A stretch of 64,000 nt of DNA from Gigaspora rosea. Lineage: Eukaryota > Glomeromycota > Glomeromycetes > Diversisporales > Gigasporaceae. The stretch spans positions 154,926 through 218,925 of the forward strand of contig QKWP01000005.1 of assembly GCA_003550325.1 (NCBI GenBank), written 5' to 3'. Positions 1 to 12,487 of this stretch are shown here, one piece after another; the stretch's first letter is position 1, and each line of letters begins with the position of its first letter. Made by a program: the position numbers and the translations under genes. Below the pieces are notes generated by a model. That model worked only from the letters and a program-made list of their open reading frames with translations. It did not search any database and was not told the origin of the DNA.

Positions 1-247
1 TCACATAGATAATTTGTAATTTGTCACGTGTTCGTATAAATAGTATTTTAAAAATTAATTGTCACAATCATTATATCACGTGTAACACAATTTGATCGAC
101 CAATCAATGGATTTATAACCATGCTATCGTGTTGAAACATGAAATTCACGCAATTGATATAAATCAATACATGACATACGTACATATGTACATTCTTAAT
201 TATATATGCAATGGTCAATATTTACTATATATTTAAAGAATGGAGTT

Positions 248-302
248 CTGCAAGTGCCGGAAACATAGTGCCCATGCCCGTGCCTGGCGCCGGCGCTTGC
301 AG
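248..302. repeat. GC-rich inverted repeat downstream of the NADAR gene
   Basis: CTGCAAGTGCCGG at the left pairs with CCGGCGCTTGCAG at the right, with a GC-rich loop (GCCCATGCCCGTGCC). It stands out sharply in the AT-rich background and lies 15 bp past the NADAR stop codon. It could be the remnant of a short inverted-repeat transposon or a hairpin in the 3' UTR. I saw no target duplication. Confidence 0.5.
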
Positions 303-316
303 ACCTTAATAACATT

Positions 317-1744
317 TCAAGTGATGCATTTATGACCAATTTTTTCAAATTTGTTCAGCACCCCTAAACCTTTTGCAATCCATTTCTTTTCTTTTTTCTT
401 ATATTTTTCTAATTTGAACAAATCTTTCAACTCTTTTAGCATTAATTCCTCTCTAACTTCTTGTAAAATAAAACCAAGTCTATTACGCCCACCACCTTTT
501 TTACCTCCATCGCCCCAATAAAAATCATTATCAGTGTGTTCAATTAATGAAGCATTACTTGTGGAAAGTAACTTGTATAATAAATTTTTATGTCGAGAAA
601 ATTTTTCAAAAATAGCTTTTTTCATTTCAATTTCTTTGAAAATTTTGCCATTTGGTGGCTTTGGAGATTCCCAATCTTTACGTTTAAATTTATCATGATT
701 TCTAGCAATTATGAAGGCTTCACGAGCGGTTTTAGCAAAACGAATTTTATCCTGTAACCATTCTTTTTCAAATTTTTGAGCTTGGACTATTAAAATTAAT
801 TTTATTTAGAATCATTTAGAAAAAAAAAAAACAACAAAAACATATATGTAAATATCAAATATACTTAACAGTAACTTTCAGAGGATTTCCATCCTTTAGA
901 ATCAATTTGGATGGATGTATTGTAAAAGTTTGTAAATTCATAATAAGGATCCTTTTTATTATAAAAACGAATAACATCTCTATTGTCCCTAGTATCCTTA
1001 TTGTTCATGTAAGTACTCTAAAGAAAATTGGTCATAATATAGTTAAATGCTGTAAGTTGATAAATGATAAATAAATAAAAAGTTTAGCGCTCACCAAAAG
1101 ATAATTAAGTCCCGCCGAAGGATTACAAATCAGAGCAGTAGGACTTGCGTTTTTATGAAATCGTTTAATATAATCATTATTCTCTTTATCCTCATTATTA
1201 TTGTCATTATTTTTTGGTTGAATGATAACAATGTCCAAAGTTAGATTATCATAAACTTTACGGATTTCGATTATAAAGTCAATAACTTCTTCACAAAATC
1301 TAGAATTAGAAGACACTATAACTACGATATACCATCCGTTTGCCCAGCAATTTAATGCACATTCTTGAACGTATTTAGTTGCATTTCGTAATTTTGATGT
1401 TCTTGAGTAATTGGAAAAATCACGAAAAATGGGATGAAAACCAAATGAATGAAGTTGGTCATCGCATAACTCAAAAGTTACTCCTTTGTTAAAAGAAATT
1501 ATGAGTGCAAGCGAACGAATCTCTATATCGTTGAGTGATATTTTCATGCTATCTCGTATGTCTATGTAAATATATACTTAAGTCCTTGAACTTTAAATTT
1601 TAATTAAAGATTAGCAAAATACCAACCAATTTGGCGTTTTTGAAAGTCCATGACAAAATCATAATCTTCGTCTTTAAATAAATCTTGCGACTGGTTTTGT
1701 AAATCTTTTTTACTGCCAAAGAAAAGGTTTAAAAATGGGTTCAT
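317..1744 (-). CDS. NADAR-domain protein (predicted N-glycosidase) with uncharacterised N-terminal domain, 4 exons
   Basis: Exons on the minus strand are 1744-1623, 1548-1095, 1017-870 and 786-317; introns of 74, 77 and 83 bp all have GT-AG ends and keep phase, giving 397 aa. Residues from about 205 to the C-terminus are a NADAR domain (YbiA/DUF1768 family): IRFY...DPYYEFTNFYN, the intron-spanning SESYFQAQKF, then an L-x-S/T-x3-LIEHTDNDFYWGDG block and NRLGFILQEVREEL. Known members remove ribose-linked groups by N-glycosidase action: riboflavin intermediates in bacteria, or ADP-ribose-type modifications. The first ~190 residues contain a conserved-looking stretch (KISLNDIEIRSLALIISF) and an acidic Asn-rich linker; I do not recognise this part. 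The joining of all four exons rests on splice-site fit: the 3-4 junction restores the NADAR motif exactly, while exon 1 depends on a weaker donor. The reading frame is otherwise undamaged. Confidence 0.82.
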
Positions 1745-4500
1745 TATTGAGAAGTTTCATTCCTCAACAGAAATTTCTATCGACATATGGAATGTTTATC
1801 ATTAGAAAAAAAAAAATTAAAATGGTGAAATCAGAAAAAAACATATATTTGACTTTTATCTGATCATTCTTTGTATCACTAGCTTATAATTTCTTTATTT
1901 TTTACTCAAAGATAATTAAATAGCTTTATTTACGTCTTTCAATAATAAACTACTGTTTGTGCGTCAATTGTAAATGATGCCGTGAATAGTCAATTTTATT
2001 ACTAAGAAATTTTGAAGTTTTTAAGATGAAGCATAAACATTTCGAGTAATACTAAATTTTACGTCTCTCGTCGTGTCAACCTTTTCCGGCAACCAGTAAA
2101 ATTTTGTAATTAATGATAAATATTATAATAATATAATGTAATGATACGATAAACCAAATTAAAATTCAATGTTGTGTCTGAACTTGAGCTTTTATAAGTT
2201 CGTATGAGCATGGCACGTCAGAAATATTAATTTTAGTCTTCCTTATCTGTCAGTGAAATTCAGACGTAGCATACAACTTTACAGAGCGTAGGGAGAACTT
2301 GTTTATTCAAAATGATATAAAATTACGCTGCATTAATATGTACGTTTTTGATTAGCGTCTTTATCGACTTATACTGCGCTGTTAATCAAAAAGTGTAACT
2401 TAAAAAAAAGTCGTATGTATTTCGATTCTACGCAGTAGCCAAGTTAATAAATAAGTTTTTTTTACCAATGAAACCTCATCATGAGTAACGACAATTATGA
2501 CTCTAACAGTGAAAGTGAATATTATGATGCCATTAATGATGCCGATATTTTAACTACTAATAATGAAATTCAATCATATTTCATGACAGTATAAAAAATT
2601 CGATCACAGTTGCTATATCTCAAAAACTAACTAAATAATTAATGTTTAGTGTTCTAAGTAAAAATTTTCAGACTCTCAAACCTTATGCTAACTCAAATTT
2701 AATCTTTAATATCAACTCTTACCTTAACCTATAACGACATACTAACCTTAAATTTTTATTAGTAAATTATATGTGGTGTTGAACACTGTTGTGTTCTTTA
2801 GTATTATCAAAAAAATTAAGAAATTGGAAAATGCTAATTGTGAAATTGCATTAAATCGATATCAATTCTATATTATGGATAATGGATTCCGGATCCAAGC
2901 TAAATTTTATATTTATAAAATACAAAAGTTTATAATCACTTCATTATTAAATGTTAAATAAAGTTGATTTTTCTTTTGAATTACTCGCCGACCCATTTTT
3001 TCAATTTTTCCTTTTTTTTTTTTTTTTTGAAAATTTCTAACTAAACACTGTGTATGAAACATGGATATTAATTTATTACAAATCCGCGTAAATATTAGCA
3101 TTAAAGTTGAAAATTTATATTTTATACTAAAATTTGACAAGGAATATCTTTGTTAGAGCCCGAAGTAGTTTTATATCAGGATTTTGGGATATCAATATAT
3201 CCTTGTTTCAAGCACTAGAGCGCAAATAAAAATTGTCATTTTTTAGGTGCCAAATGGGATTTTTGGCATTTATTTTTTTTATCCGGTTCATCCGATGGAA
3301 ACTCTAATTTCCCGACAGGACCACCGACATAAAAATAAAACAACGATCGACATAAGTTTCAGATTTTATTCACGGAATTTTCACAAAAAGTATGGTGAAA
3401 TAACGGAAACATTCGGAAAAACTTTTTGCATAATCATATGTTAATCATATAGCAGATAGGTGTTATACATTAAAAGGAGCCATTTTAAATGTATACGTAC
3501 GTACGTACGCACGTACTGCAACTATAAAGGAGGGAGAGCGTATACGTCTGACCGATTTAACTCTAATAGTTATTGGAAGATAAGTTTTGATTTACACGAA
3601 TAAAGGTCTCTTCAGCACTACACTAGCTTACTTCCTTTATTTTCCTTTAATTAAAATCGAAGGGAACTTCTCTACATATATCTTTTATTGAAATCAAATA
3701 CATTCGCTTATATACATTTGAATTTAATACGACACGTTAGCGTGTTGTTTAACGCGCTACGTGCTATTCAACGATGGTATTACTAAGCCTAACATGTTGA
3801 CGTGCTATCTAAGTAAATCGGCATATAGGAATACAAATAATTTTTTACCTCAAGTTCATTTTGTGGGTCTTTTTATTATACAATCAATTTTTATTACTTA
3901 TAACAAACTTTTTTATTGAATAGATACCTATTCAAAAATTGTAGAAATGGTTCTTTTTAATGTGTAACACCCTATATAGCCTAATCATCAGAATTGGACC
4001 TTAGTTAGAAGCACCAAATTTAATTTGAGCCTCATATTTTTCTATATTTAATTGATTAGATACGTGCGGGCATGTGTGCGAATCCAATCGAATTGTTTTA
4101 TTTCAAAAAATCGTTGATCTTCGCACGTGAAAAATAAACTCCATATACGTAGAACAATTGCTTAATAATATCCCAATAATTTAAAACTATACTTTAAATA
4201 ATTTTAAGAATTTAATAATCGCAAAGTTATGTATTAAATCTATCTGTTGATTTGCTCTTTATTGGTTAGTGCTCTACTTGAAAATATTATTCGGTATCTA
4301 AACCCTACAAAACATATAGCTTTAATCAAACATAAAATATTTTAAATAAAACTGTACTGTATTTGAACATAATAACATGCAGAAGTATAATCTCAAATGT
4401 TAGCCTAAATTAAACTTAATCCGGGTCATTACTTGAAACAATCCCCCGGTCACTATTTCAAGATCGCAGGGGATTATTATTACTAAAGCTCTGGTATGCT
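1745..4500. other. Intergenic stretch, mostly without recognisable genes
   Basis: AT-rich DNA with several stop-dense frames. It holds a tract of alternating ACGT at 3493-3516, a small acidic reading frame at 2481 listed separately, and a 3230-3440 segment of repeat-like sequence whose only open frames have low-complexity or broken content. Around 3720-3810 there are short imperfect repeats of an ACGTGYT/ACGCGYT type. The 3720-1745 side may hold the NADAR promoter, but I see no definable element. Confidence 0.4.
2481..2594 (+). CDS. Small acidic reading frame, possible first exon
   Basis: ATG at 2481 opens 37 codons (MSNDNYDSNSESEYYD...) ending at TAA. The composition, rich in Asp/Ser/Asn/Glu, is typical of N-termini of fungal proteins and unlike random AT-rich translation. 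A plausible donor (GTATAA at 2589) and acceptor (TTTTCAG near 2671), with an AACTAAC branch-like site between, would extend it by about 20 codons. No family is recognised. It may be the orphaned start of a dead gene. Confidence 0.3.
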   Translation: MSNDNYDSNSESEYYDAINDADILTTNNEIQSYFMTV

Positions 4501-5143
4501 ATTACGCGCAAATACATATATACTAAAAAAAATATATAAATTTGTAATAATAAAAATATAAATTTTATTGGCAGTATACTTACCCATGTATTATTTTATA
4601 ATTCAAGTTTAGAATTTTTATTAGCATTAGTTTTATATATTTTGACTTAGTACATAAGTTTTTATTAATTTTAGCACCAAAATTGTTATAGCAAGATTTT
4701 ATTTTGATTTGCTGTACTATAAACAATATGTAATAATTTTTACAAATTTGAAACTAAAATAAAAATGTTATTAATTATAAACTTTAGTAGTTATTAAGAA
4801 AACTTCAATTAAGTTTAAAAAAGTTAAAAAAATAGTTATAATTTTTTTATAATTAAATAAAAACCTTTTACAACTACTGGGCCAAATTTAATAAAAATTT
4901 TTCATTTTAATTTTCCAGATCCATAATATTAAAATAAAAAATATGCTAAATTAAAAAAAACTTATTTTTTTTACAAAAGATTAAAACTTTAATGAATTGG
5001 ATTTACCCTTTTGTACTAAATTTAGTACATATTAAAAAATGCATTAAAAATTTAAAAAAATTAAAAGCTTAATTTTTTTATATACAAAAATCTAAAAAGT
5101 ATTCAAAGTTGTTTAGCAGTATTTTTTTTTAGAGTAAATTTAT

Positions 5144-5462
5144 TCATCGCCTCATGCGCAACTTATATGTTGCTCTCCGAATCAAATTTCAAGATCCATG
5201 TAACATTACATGATCAAAAATTCAAAACAATTGTTTGTTTTAAAATCATCTATAACTTAAAATTGAGTATATAAAACTACTATTAGGATTCTAACAAAAA
5301 AATTCTTTACAAAATTTTACTATAAAACCCTTTTCACCATACGTACAATCTATACCCCTAACCCTAACCAATGAAAAAATGGGTTATTTTAATTGTTTTG
5401 ATTTTACTTTACACCTGATTTTATGATCTGTAGCAGGTGTGACAAATTTGCACATGTGATGT
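5144..5462. mobile_element. TIR element with telomere-like core (copy 1)
   Basis: The core reads TTCTAACAAAAAAATTC... then CCCTAACCCTAACC at about 5354. The core matches those at 6040-6130, 16850-16990 and, in reverse, 28985-29130. The ends are only approximately defined: CATCnC-TCATG at the left against CATGTGATG at the right. Confidence 0.45.
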
Positions 5463-5490
5463 ATAAATTATTTCTTTTTTTAAATTAATA

Positions 5491-5521
<31 letters not shown>

Positions 5522-5894
5522 TGTATTTTTTGTAATTTTTAATGTACTAGATTTCGTACATTTGTAAAATTAATTATAATTTATTAAAACATTTTGCAAA
5601 TTAAAAGGCTTAATAAATAAAAAATTATAAAGGCTTGATATAAAAAAATTATTATTAGTTATATTGTAATAATTATTACTTATATTATAACAGATAAGCT
5701 TTTTAAAAAATTTTACAAATTATTATCTTACATAGTAAGCTATATAAGTTTAACTAGAATTTAAAAATTTTTTAAGTAATTAAATTTTTTTAAAACTTAA
5801 TTATTATAAATATTTATTATCCAATTTTAATTATACAATTTTTTAATACTTAAATTAATACTTAAATTATATTACTTTAAGAATTTTATTAACT

Positions 5895-6200
5895 ATAACC
5901 GGCGGTGATCATCACCGGTGTGTAATTAACCAATAAATTTGCAGGATCAGGTGTAACGTGCAAATTAGTTTGTATAACAAAAATAAAGATTTTTTTTAAA
6001 AAAATGCTAATATCTCAAGAATTCGTCTATGAAACTACCTTTGACATTCTAACAAAAAAAATTCCTTACTAAATTTTGCATATATTAGACATCCCGCTAA
6101 AATCCCAGGCCTCACCCTAACCCTAAAGTAAATGAAATGACTTTTTTTTGTTTTATCATTATTGGTTAATTACATACCGGTGAAGATCACTGCCGGTTAT
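5895..6200. mobile_element. MITE with CCGG-rich 38-bp TIRs and telomere-like core (copy 2)
   Basis: Left terminus ATAACCGGCGGTGATCATCA and its reverse complement at the right (ACCGGTGAAGATCACTGCCG, then GTTAT) extend over about 38 bp with few mismatches and include TAATTAACCAAT. The interior carries the shared core (CTAACAAAAAAAATTCCTTA) followed by CACCCTAACCCTAAAG at 6113. No coding capacity; non-autonomous. Confidence 0.75.
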
Positions 6201-6865
6201 TTGTAGTTAAATTCTTACTTTAAATTTTAAAAAAATTACATCTAGTTTTTATATATAAATTTGGATATAGTATTTACTAGCAAAATTTTAAAAAATTTTA
6301 AATTTATACTTCTTATATATTAATCTAATTCTAATAAAATTTTATAATTAAAACTAACAAACTTATATTATAACTTTATTAATAGTTTAAATAAATTTAT
6401 TTAGTAAAAAATTTTTAATAATCAAAAATATTTTGTAAAATTACTAGTAAATATGCTAAAAATTAGACAAATCTAGCAATTATGAATTTAAAAAAAATGT
6501 ATAAAATTTAAAAAGCTATATAAATAATAAGTTTTTTAAAACAAGTAGCCCAGAAAATAAAATATTATAAAAAATATTAAATAAAGTAGTTAATTTTAAA
6601 AATTAATAAATAATTTAGTTTAATAATATACTAAATCTATTATAGTATACTAGATCTAGTGCAGATAAATTCAATCTATTAAATAAAGATTTTATAATAA
6701 GCATCTAATCAAACTTAAAAAATTTTTATTATAATTTAAACAATTATAGAATTAACAACTTCTATTAAAATTGGCTATATAATTGTTAAAAATTTTTAAT
6801 TTAAATTTTAAAAACTTAATATATATATTGCAGCTTTATTTATTAAACTTTAAATAATAAGTTTT

Positions 6866-8471
6866 GGCAACTACTATACATACTCCCTAAATTTGCTATT
6901 TATACCCCTATCAAAATTAAAAAATTTTAAAACTTTAAGCAAAGATATTTTGACAACTATTTGACTAAATTCAATAAACTTTTTATTTGAATTATATGAT
7001 TTTGTAAAATTAAAATAAAAAAAAAGTTCATGGAATTTAGTTAGATGGTTGTCAAGATACCTTTGCTCAAAATTAGAGAAAAATCAAACTTTCTATTAAA
7101 ATAAAAGTTGCATCTAAGTTTTTTAAAATTTTGAATGAATATTTTAACAAACATCTAACCAAATTTGATGAACTTTTTTTATTTGAATTCTATAAATTTA
7201 TAGAATTCAAATAAAAAAAAGTTTATCGAATATGGTCAGATAGCTGTCAAAATATCTTTATTCAAAGTTTTAAAAAACTTTGGTACAGCTTTTATTTTGA
7301 TAAACATTTTAATTTTTCTCTAACTTTAAGCGAAGGTTTTTGACAACCATATGACTAAATTTGATGAATTTTTTTATTTTAATTCTATAAATTCATATAA
7401 CTCAAATAAAAAAAGTTTATTAAAATTAGTCAAATGTGTGTCAAGATATTTTCACTCAAAGTTGGAGAAAAATCAAAACATTTATCAAAATAAAAGCTGT
7501 ACCAAAAGTTTTTTAAAACTTTGAGCAAAGTTATCTAGACAACCATCTGACCAAATTCGATAAATTTTTTTTATTTAATTCTATAAATTCATATAATTTA
7601 AATAAAAAAAATTTCATTGAATTTAGTCAGTGGGTTGTCAAAATACCTTTGCTCAAAGTTGAAGAAAAATCAAAATGTCTATAAAATAAAAGCTGCACTA
7701 AAGTGTTTTTAAAATTTGAGCAAAAATATTTAGACAACGATCTGACTAAATTTGACGAACTTTTTTTTATTTGCATTCAATGAATTCATAGAATTCAAAT
7801 AAAAAAAAGTTCATAAAATTTGGTTTAAAAAACTTTGGTGCAGCTTTTATTTTAATAGATGTTTTGATTTTTTTTCAACTTTGAGCAAAGGCATCTTGAC
7901 ACACATCTAACTAAATTCAATGAACTTTTTTTTATTTGAATTATATGAATTTATAGAATTAAAATAAAAAAATTCATCAAATTTAGTTAGATAGTTGTTA
8001 AGAAACCTTTACTCAAAATTAAAGAAAAATAAAGCATTTATCAAAATAAAAGCTGTACTAAAGCTTTTTAAAATTTTGAATGAAGGTATCTTGACAGCTT
8101 TATATAACCAAATTTATTGAACTTTTTTTTATTTGAATTTTATAAATTCATATAATTCAAAAAAAAAACATTGAATTTGGTCAGATGGTCGTTAAATTAC
8201 TTAAAGTTTTAAAAAACTTTAGCATAGCTTTTATTTTGATAGATGTTTTAATTTTTTTTCTAACTTTGAGAAAAGGTATTTTGACCACCATATTACTAAA
8301 TTCAATGAACTTTTTTTTATTTTAATTCTACAAAATCATATAATTTAAATAAAAAAAGTTCATTGAATTTAGTCAAATAATTGTCAGAATATCTTCACTC
8401 AAAGTTTTAAAATTTTTTAATTTTGATAGAGAGTATAAATAGCGAATTTAGGGGTATGCAAAGTAGCTACC
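6866..8471. mobile_element. 1.6-kb TIR element filled with eight tandem palindromic units
   Basis: A perfect 8-bp direct repeat TAAGTTTT (6858-6865 and 8472-8479) brackets an element whose ends are imperfect inverted repeats of about 70 bp (GGCAACTACTATACATAC against the complement of GTATGCAAAGTAGCTACC). The interior is a tandem array of units of about 195 bp, each nearly palindromic around a centre like AATTCTATAAATTCATA. Centres fall near 6998, 7195, 7390, 7585, 7788, 7950, 8145 and 8330. Each arm includes AAAGTTCATCGAATTTGGTC-like and GCTCAAAGTTGGAGAAAAAT-like stretches. No open frame. The 8-bp duplication fits hAT-type or foldback transposition; the mobilising enzyme is not in the window. 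Confidence 0.8.
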
Positions 8472-8479
8472 TAAGTTTT

Positions 8480-9519
8480 TAATATTTATTTAATTAATTT
8501 AATAAAAAATATAAAATAAAGTAAAGTAATTAAGTTATTATTCTTGAAGCAGCATATCAAAAATTTGAAATTCAAATATAAATTCTTTCTAACAATTTTT
8601 GAACTAACTTTCCAAGATACTAACATACAGAAAATATATATAGCTAACTCAAAAAATATAATACTTTTATAGAATGAGTTTTAATATTTTTTTCTAGCAA
8701 TTCTGTTTTTATTAACTAGAAGATAATATAGTTTATAAAAGATTTTGATTGTATGACTACTAACTAAATTTCCTCCTATTTTTAATAAATACTCACTTAT
8801 AATTCTCAAAGTCCACTAGGTATGATCTGCTATAACAACAAATTTTTCTCATATAAAGCTTACAACTTCCTGTAAGATATCTTTATAATTAATAAATAGC
8901 TGCTGTTATTCTTGTCAAGATTGCTATTTTTTTATCTAGCTTTAATAGTAAAATGATTTTATCAAAACCAAACAAAAAAAAAAAATAAAATTTAAAAAGA
9001 AATCAAAAAAAGGAAATTATNAAAAAAAAAAAATAAAATTTAAAAAGAAATCAAAAAAAGGAAATTATAAAGAGGAAAAACTACTCAACCTAAACAAAAT
9101 ACAAATATAACAAAAAAAAATAAACAAAATAAGAAAGACAAAGAAAAGAATAATCTTAACAAATACAAAATGAAATATGTATGAAATAAAAATTAAATAA
9201 TACTATTAGAAATTTTACCAAGGTATTATATGCACTATATCTAACAAAAAAATACAAACTAACAAATTTGTCTAAAAGAATAAGCTTGTAAGGAATTTTT
9301 ATATTTAGTTTAAAACTCCTCTGATATGTCATTCATTGTTTATATTACAGCAAAATGGTCCACTCATAATATTGATACCAAATAGATAGGCATTTCTAAT
9401 TTGAAAAGAGTAAATACTGCTGATTTTTTAAAGGGATAAACTAAAATACCACATTGTTAAAATTTTGAAAAAGCCAAAAGAGTAAAAAAAGAATGCACCA
9501 AATTGTAAAAACTTAATAA
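8480..9519. other. Gene-free AT-rich stretch with an assembly gap
   Basis: I see no gene. A single N at 9021 is flanked on both sides by the same ~45-bp string (AAAATAAAATTTAAAAAGAA...GGAAATTAT, about 8975-9020 and 9022-9067), so the join is probably a scaffolding or consensus artefact. Confidence 0.6.
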
Positions 9520-9840
9520 AGTTACACTATACAGAATATTATATCTAACTAAGTATTTATATTTGTTTTTATATCTATAAACTTTAATAAAACTTTAGAT
9601 TATTATATCTACTACTTCTTTATTTAGTAGTACTAGAGTCTTTTACTAAGAGACCTTGCTTAGATATGTTCGAATCTTTTTTAGCTTTATTTCAGTCACT
9701 ACCAAATATTCAGTAAATGGCCTTGAGTTCTAGCTACTGCTAGTAGAGTTTTGCTGTATGTTAAATATAACTATAAAGTTTTTATAGATTAACTTTTTTG
9801 AAAAATTTGGTACAAGGGATTATCAGAAAGAGTTATTATT
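9520..9840 (+). repeat. Dispersed ~320-bp repeat, copy A
   Basis: This stretch aligns with 11705-12055 over its length: shared landmarks are GTTACAC.ATACAGAATA, TAGTACTAGAG.CTT, ATTTCAG.....ACCAA, AAATGGCCTTG and TTTGGTACAAGGGATTAT. The homology continues upstream to about 9420, where copy B holds an extra MITE. No intact frame. A decayed transposon or gene relic. Confidence 0.65.
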
Positions 9841-10060
9841 TTTATTATTTATTTATTATTATTATTTTATTATTTTATTATTATTTTATTATTTTATTTT
9901 TATTGTATTTTATTACTATAAATAGTTTTCTATTTCTACCATTTCTACTATTTCTACTATTTCTACTATTTTTACTTTTCTACTTTCTGTCATATTACCA
10001 TTTTTTACTATTTTTACTATTTCTGCCTTTTTTACTATTTTTATCATTTTAACTACTACT
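9840..10060 (+). repeat. Microsatellite tract, TTTATTATTA then TTTCTACTA units
   Basis: Simple T-rich repeat tract that happens to leave an open frame coding only Phe, Leu, Ile and Tyr. It is not a gene. Confidence 0.75.
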
Positions 10061-11475
10061 GTATTAATAAAAAATATATAGACCTTAAGTTTTTTGCACT
10101 CTTGTACATTAAATTTAGATTTCTTCTCCTTTCTCTTTTAATATTTAGAAATAGTTTTATGTTTTGAATATTGTATTTAAATAAGTAAAATATATCTTTG
10201 CCAAATAAATACTCTTTTGTCCTTTAAATAAATATCTACTGAACTGCTCTAGTAAAGTAACATTCTACTTTTACACTACTTCATATCTTCTCTAACCCTA
10301 AAGAGATCTCTATCACTATATGCTGTATTGCAAATACTTTATTGAAGACTATAGTAACTTGTAATACTACAAAACTTTTTTCAAGTAACTAAAAATAAAA
10401 GTTTCAATCTGAAAATAACTAAAAAAGAATTAAAAGAGTCTTTTTTAGCTTTGGCTCTTTAGTATAAAGCTTAGTAACTTTGGAGTAAAAGTTGGTACTG
10501 CTACTGCTTATAAAAAATTTATTTTTGAATAATACTTGTATTTTTAAGTTATCTTATATATACTATACACTCTTAAAAACAAAGTAATTTCTATGTACTT
10601 CTCTTTACAAGTAGTAGAAAATTGGTTTACTTTCTCCAAAAGATTAGCATTGTATATCTGCTTCTATATTAAAAATATTTATAAAATAAATAATACATAA
10701 TCTGTACACATATTGTTTGGTAAAAAGAAGTTAATTAGAGTAACACAGTACTAATTTGTTATATATATATAGGTAGAATAATAAGTTTTGTTAGTAGATT
10801 AATATTTTGATTATTTTTTTTTTACTCTTAAGCAGTCTCGTAGACGATCTTTATTAAAATACTTGCAAATTTCAGGAATTACAAGATTGGTTTCTAATTT
10901 AGTGAACTCTACATCATACTGATCCTTTAGTTTCAAGAATACAATATGCGACCTGCCGCACTAGCGCTGTAGCAAATACTGAAACAAACTAGAAGTTTGA
11001 AGTCAAACTCAAGGCCATTGTCAAACAGCCTAATTTTAAAACCTTCTTCTCCAAGCTTCTTGAGTAAAGGAATTCTAGTAAAAAAAAAACAGATATATAA
11101 AAAAAAGGAGGAAAGTAAATAGGGGATAACCTAAACTACCTAACAAATACCAAAATAAACAAATTAAAAAAGAAAAGAATGAAGAAAAAGGCAAAAATTA
11201 GACTATATGTCATCACCAATTTCACCTGGTTTCAAGTATAAAAATTATCTAATACTATGTCAATACAAAAAATATATATAAAAAAAGCTAGTAGGAAGAA
11301 AAGAAAAAAAAGAAAACTATGGCTAAAAGAATATTCTAGAAGGAAATTTCAATTCGCATTTATCTCCAACTTATCTATGTCCTGAATTTTACTTGTGGCT
11401 TGATTTAGTTCAGAAGCCACATTCCCAAAAAGGAAGAGTAAACAAAGTCAATGTTTTGGAGGGGGTAAACCAAAT
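10061..11475. other. AT-rich stretch without recognisable genes
   Basis: Only short stop-interrupted frames and A-rich tracts are seen. One CTAACCCTAAAG motif lies at 10293 without clear surrounding termini. No RNA gene or coding sequence is supported. Confidence 0.4.
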
Positions 11476-11646
11476 GAATACGTGTCATTTCACCGACAAT
11501 CATTTCACTGACAGTTTACTTAACTGACATCACACCAAGTGACAATTTACTAAAAATACATACCATAAAACCCTAACTCTAACTCTATATAATGTCGGCT
11601 AAGTGAACTTTCGGTGAAATGATTGTTGGTAAAGTGACCATCTTCT
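11476..11646. mobile_element. CACCGACA-type MITE with 8-bp target duplication
   Basis: AACCAAAT is duplicated at 11468-11475 and 11647-11654. The element has inverted ends (GTGTCATTTCACC against the complement of GGTAAAGTGACC) and an interior of short repeats such as TTTCACYGACA, plus ACCCTAACTCTAACTC. The related repeat at 9430-9500 lacks the insert, which gives an empty site for comparison. Confidence 0.8.
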
Positions 11647-11704
11647 AACCAAATCGCCCACTTTTGTTAAAATTTCGGAAAGCCAAAAGGCACCAAGGAA
11701 AAGT

Positions 11705-12055
11705 ACCAAAACAGAAAAAATTTTAACAGAGTTACACCATACAGAATAAGATGTCTAACCAAGTATTTACTTCTGTTTTCATATCTATGAATCTTGACAA
11801 AGCTCCAGATTATTGTGTCTACTACTTCGTTGTTTGATAGTACTAGAGACTTCTGCTCAGAGGCCCTTCCCATAAGGGTTCAATTTTTTTTCAACTCTAT
11901 TTCAGCTACAACCAAGTATACGATAAATGGCCTTGGGTCCCAGCTGCTACTAGTAAAGTTTTGTTGCATATTAAATATATTAACTGTATGGTTTTCATAG
12001 GACAGCGTTCTTAAAAATTTTGGTACAAGGGATTATTGGAAAAAGTTGTGAATAT
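11705..12055 (+). repeat. Dispersed ~320-bp repeat, copy B
   Basis: Second copy of the repeat at 9520-9840, somewhat less AT-rich and so probably less decayed. It keeps GAGGCCCTTCCCATAAGGGT, absent in that form from copy A. No convincing gene product is recognised in any frame. Confidence 0.65.
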
Positions 12056-12487
12056 TTTGATTATTTTTAAATATACAGTTTTAAATTATATATATATAAA
12101 TATAGTGGTTATAGTGAATTTGTCTAAAAAATTTAATTAATTTTAATTAGTAAATTGTTAAAAAAAAATTGGTTTTTAAATTTATTATAAAAATTTATTT
12201 ATATTAAAATTTTTATATACTGTATAGCAGGATTCCAAAATATATATAGATAGGTAAGATGACTTTTAAATTTTTTTTAATTGCTTTATACATGACTTTT
12301 TATAATATTAGTACATAAAATTTATTTTTTACAATAAAAAAATTAAAAAAATTCGCAAAATAAAATTCTAATCTTAATTATTTTATATAATATAGCAATA
12401 TATAAAATTATTTTTTAGTAGTAGCATGATATTTTTTTAAAAAAAATTCTTGCATATATAAACTTACACATTAAGATTTTGAATATA

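Noticed and set aside
3247-3444. 65-codon frame as a gene
   Set aside because: No start context, no homologous motif recognised; the segment looks like a dispersed repeat relic.
5354-5368. TTAGGG-type repeats as signs of a chromosome fusion or internal telomere
   Set aside because: They are two or three units long and always lie inside TIR-bounded elements.
9798-10052. 84-codon open frame rich in Phe and Leu
   Set aside because: It is translation of a TTTATTATT/TTTCTACTA microsatellite.
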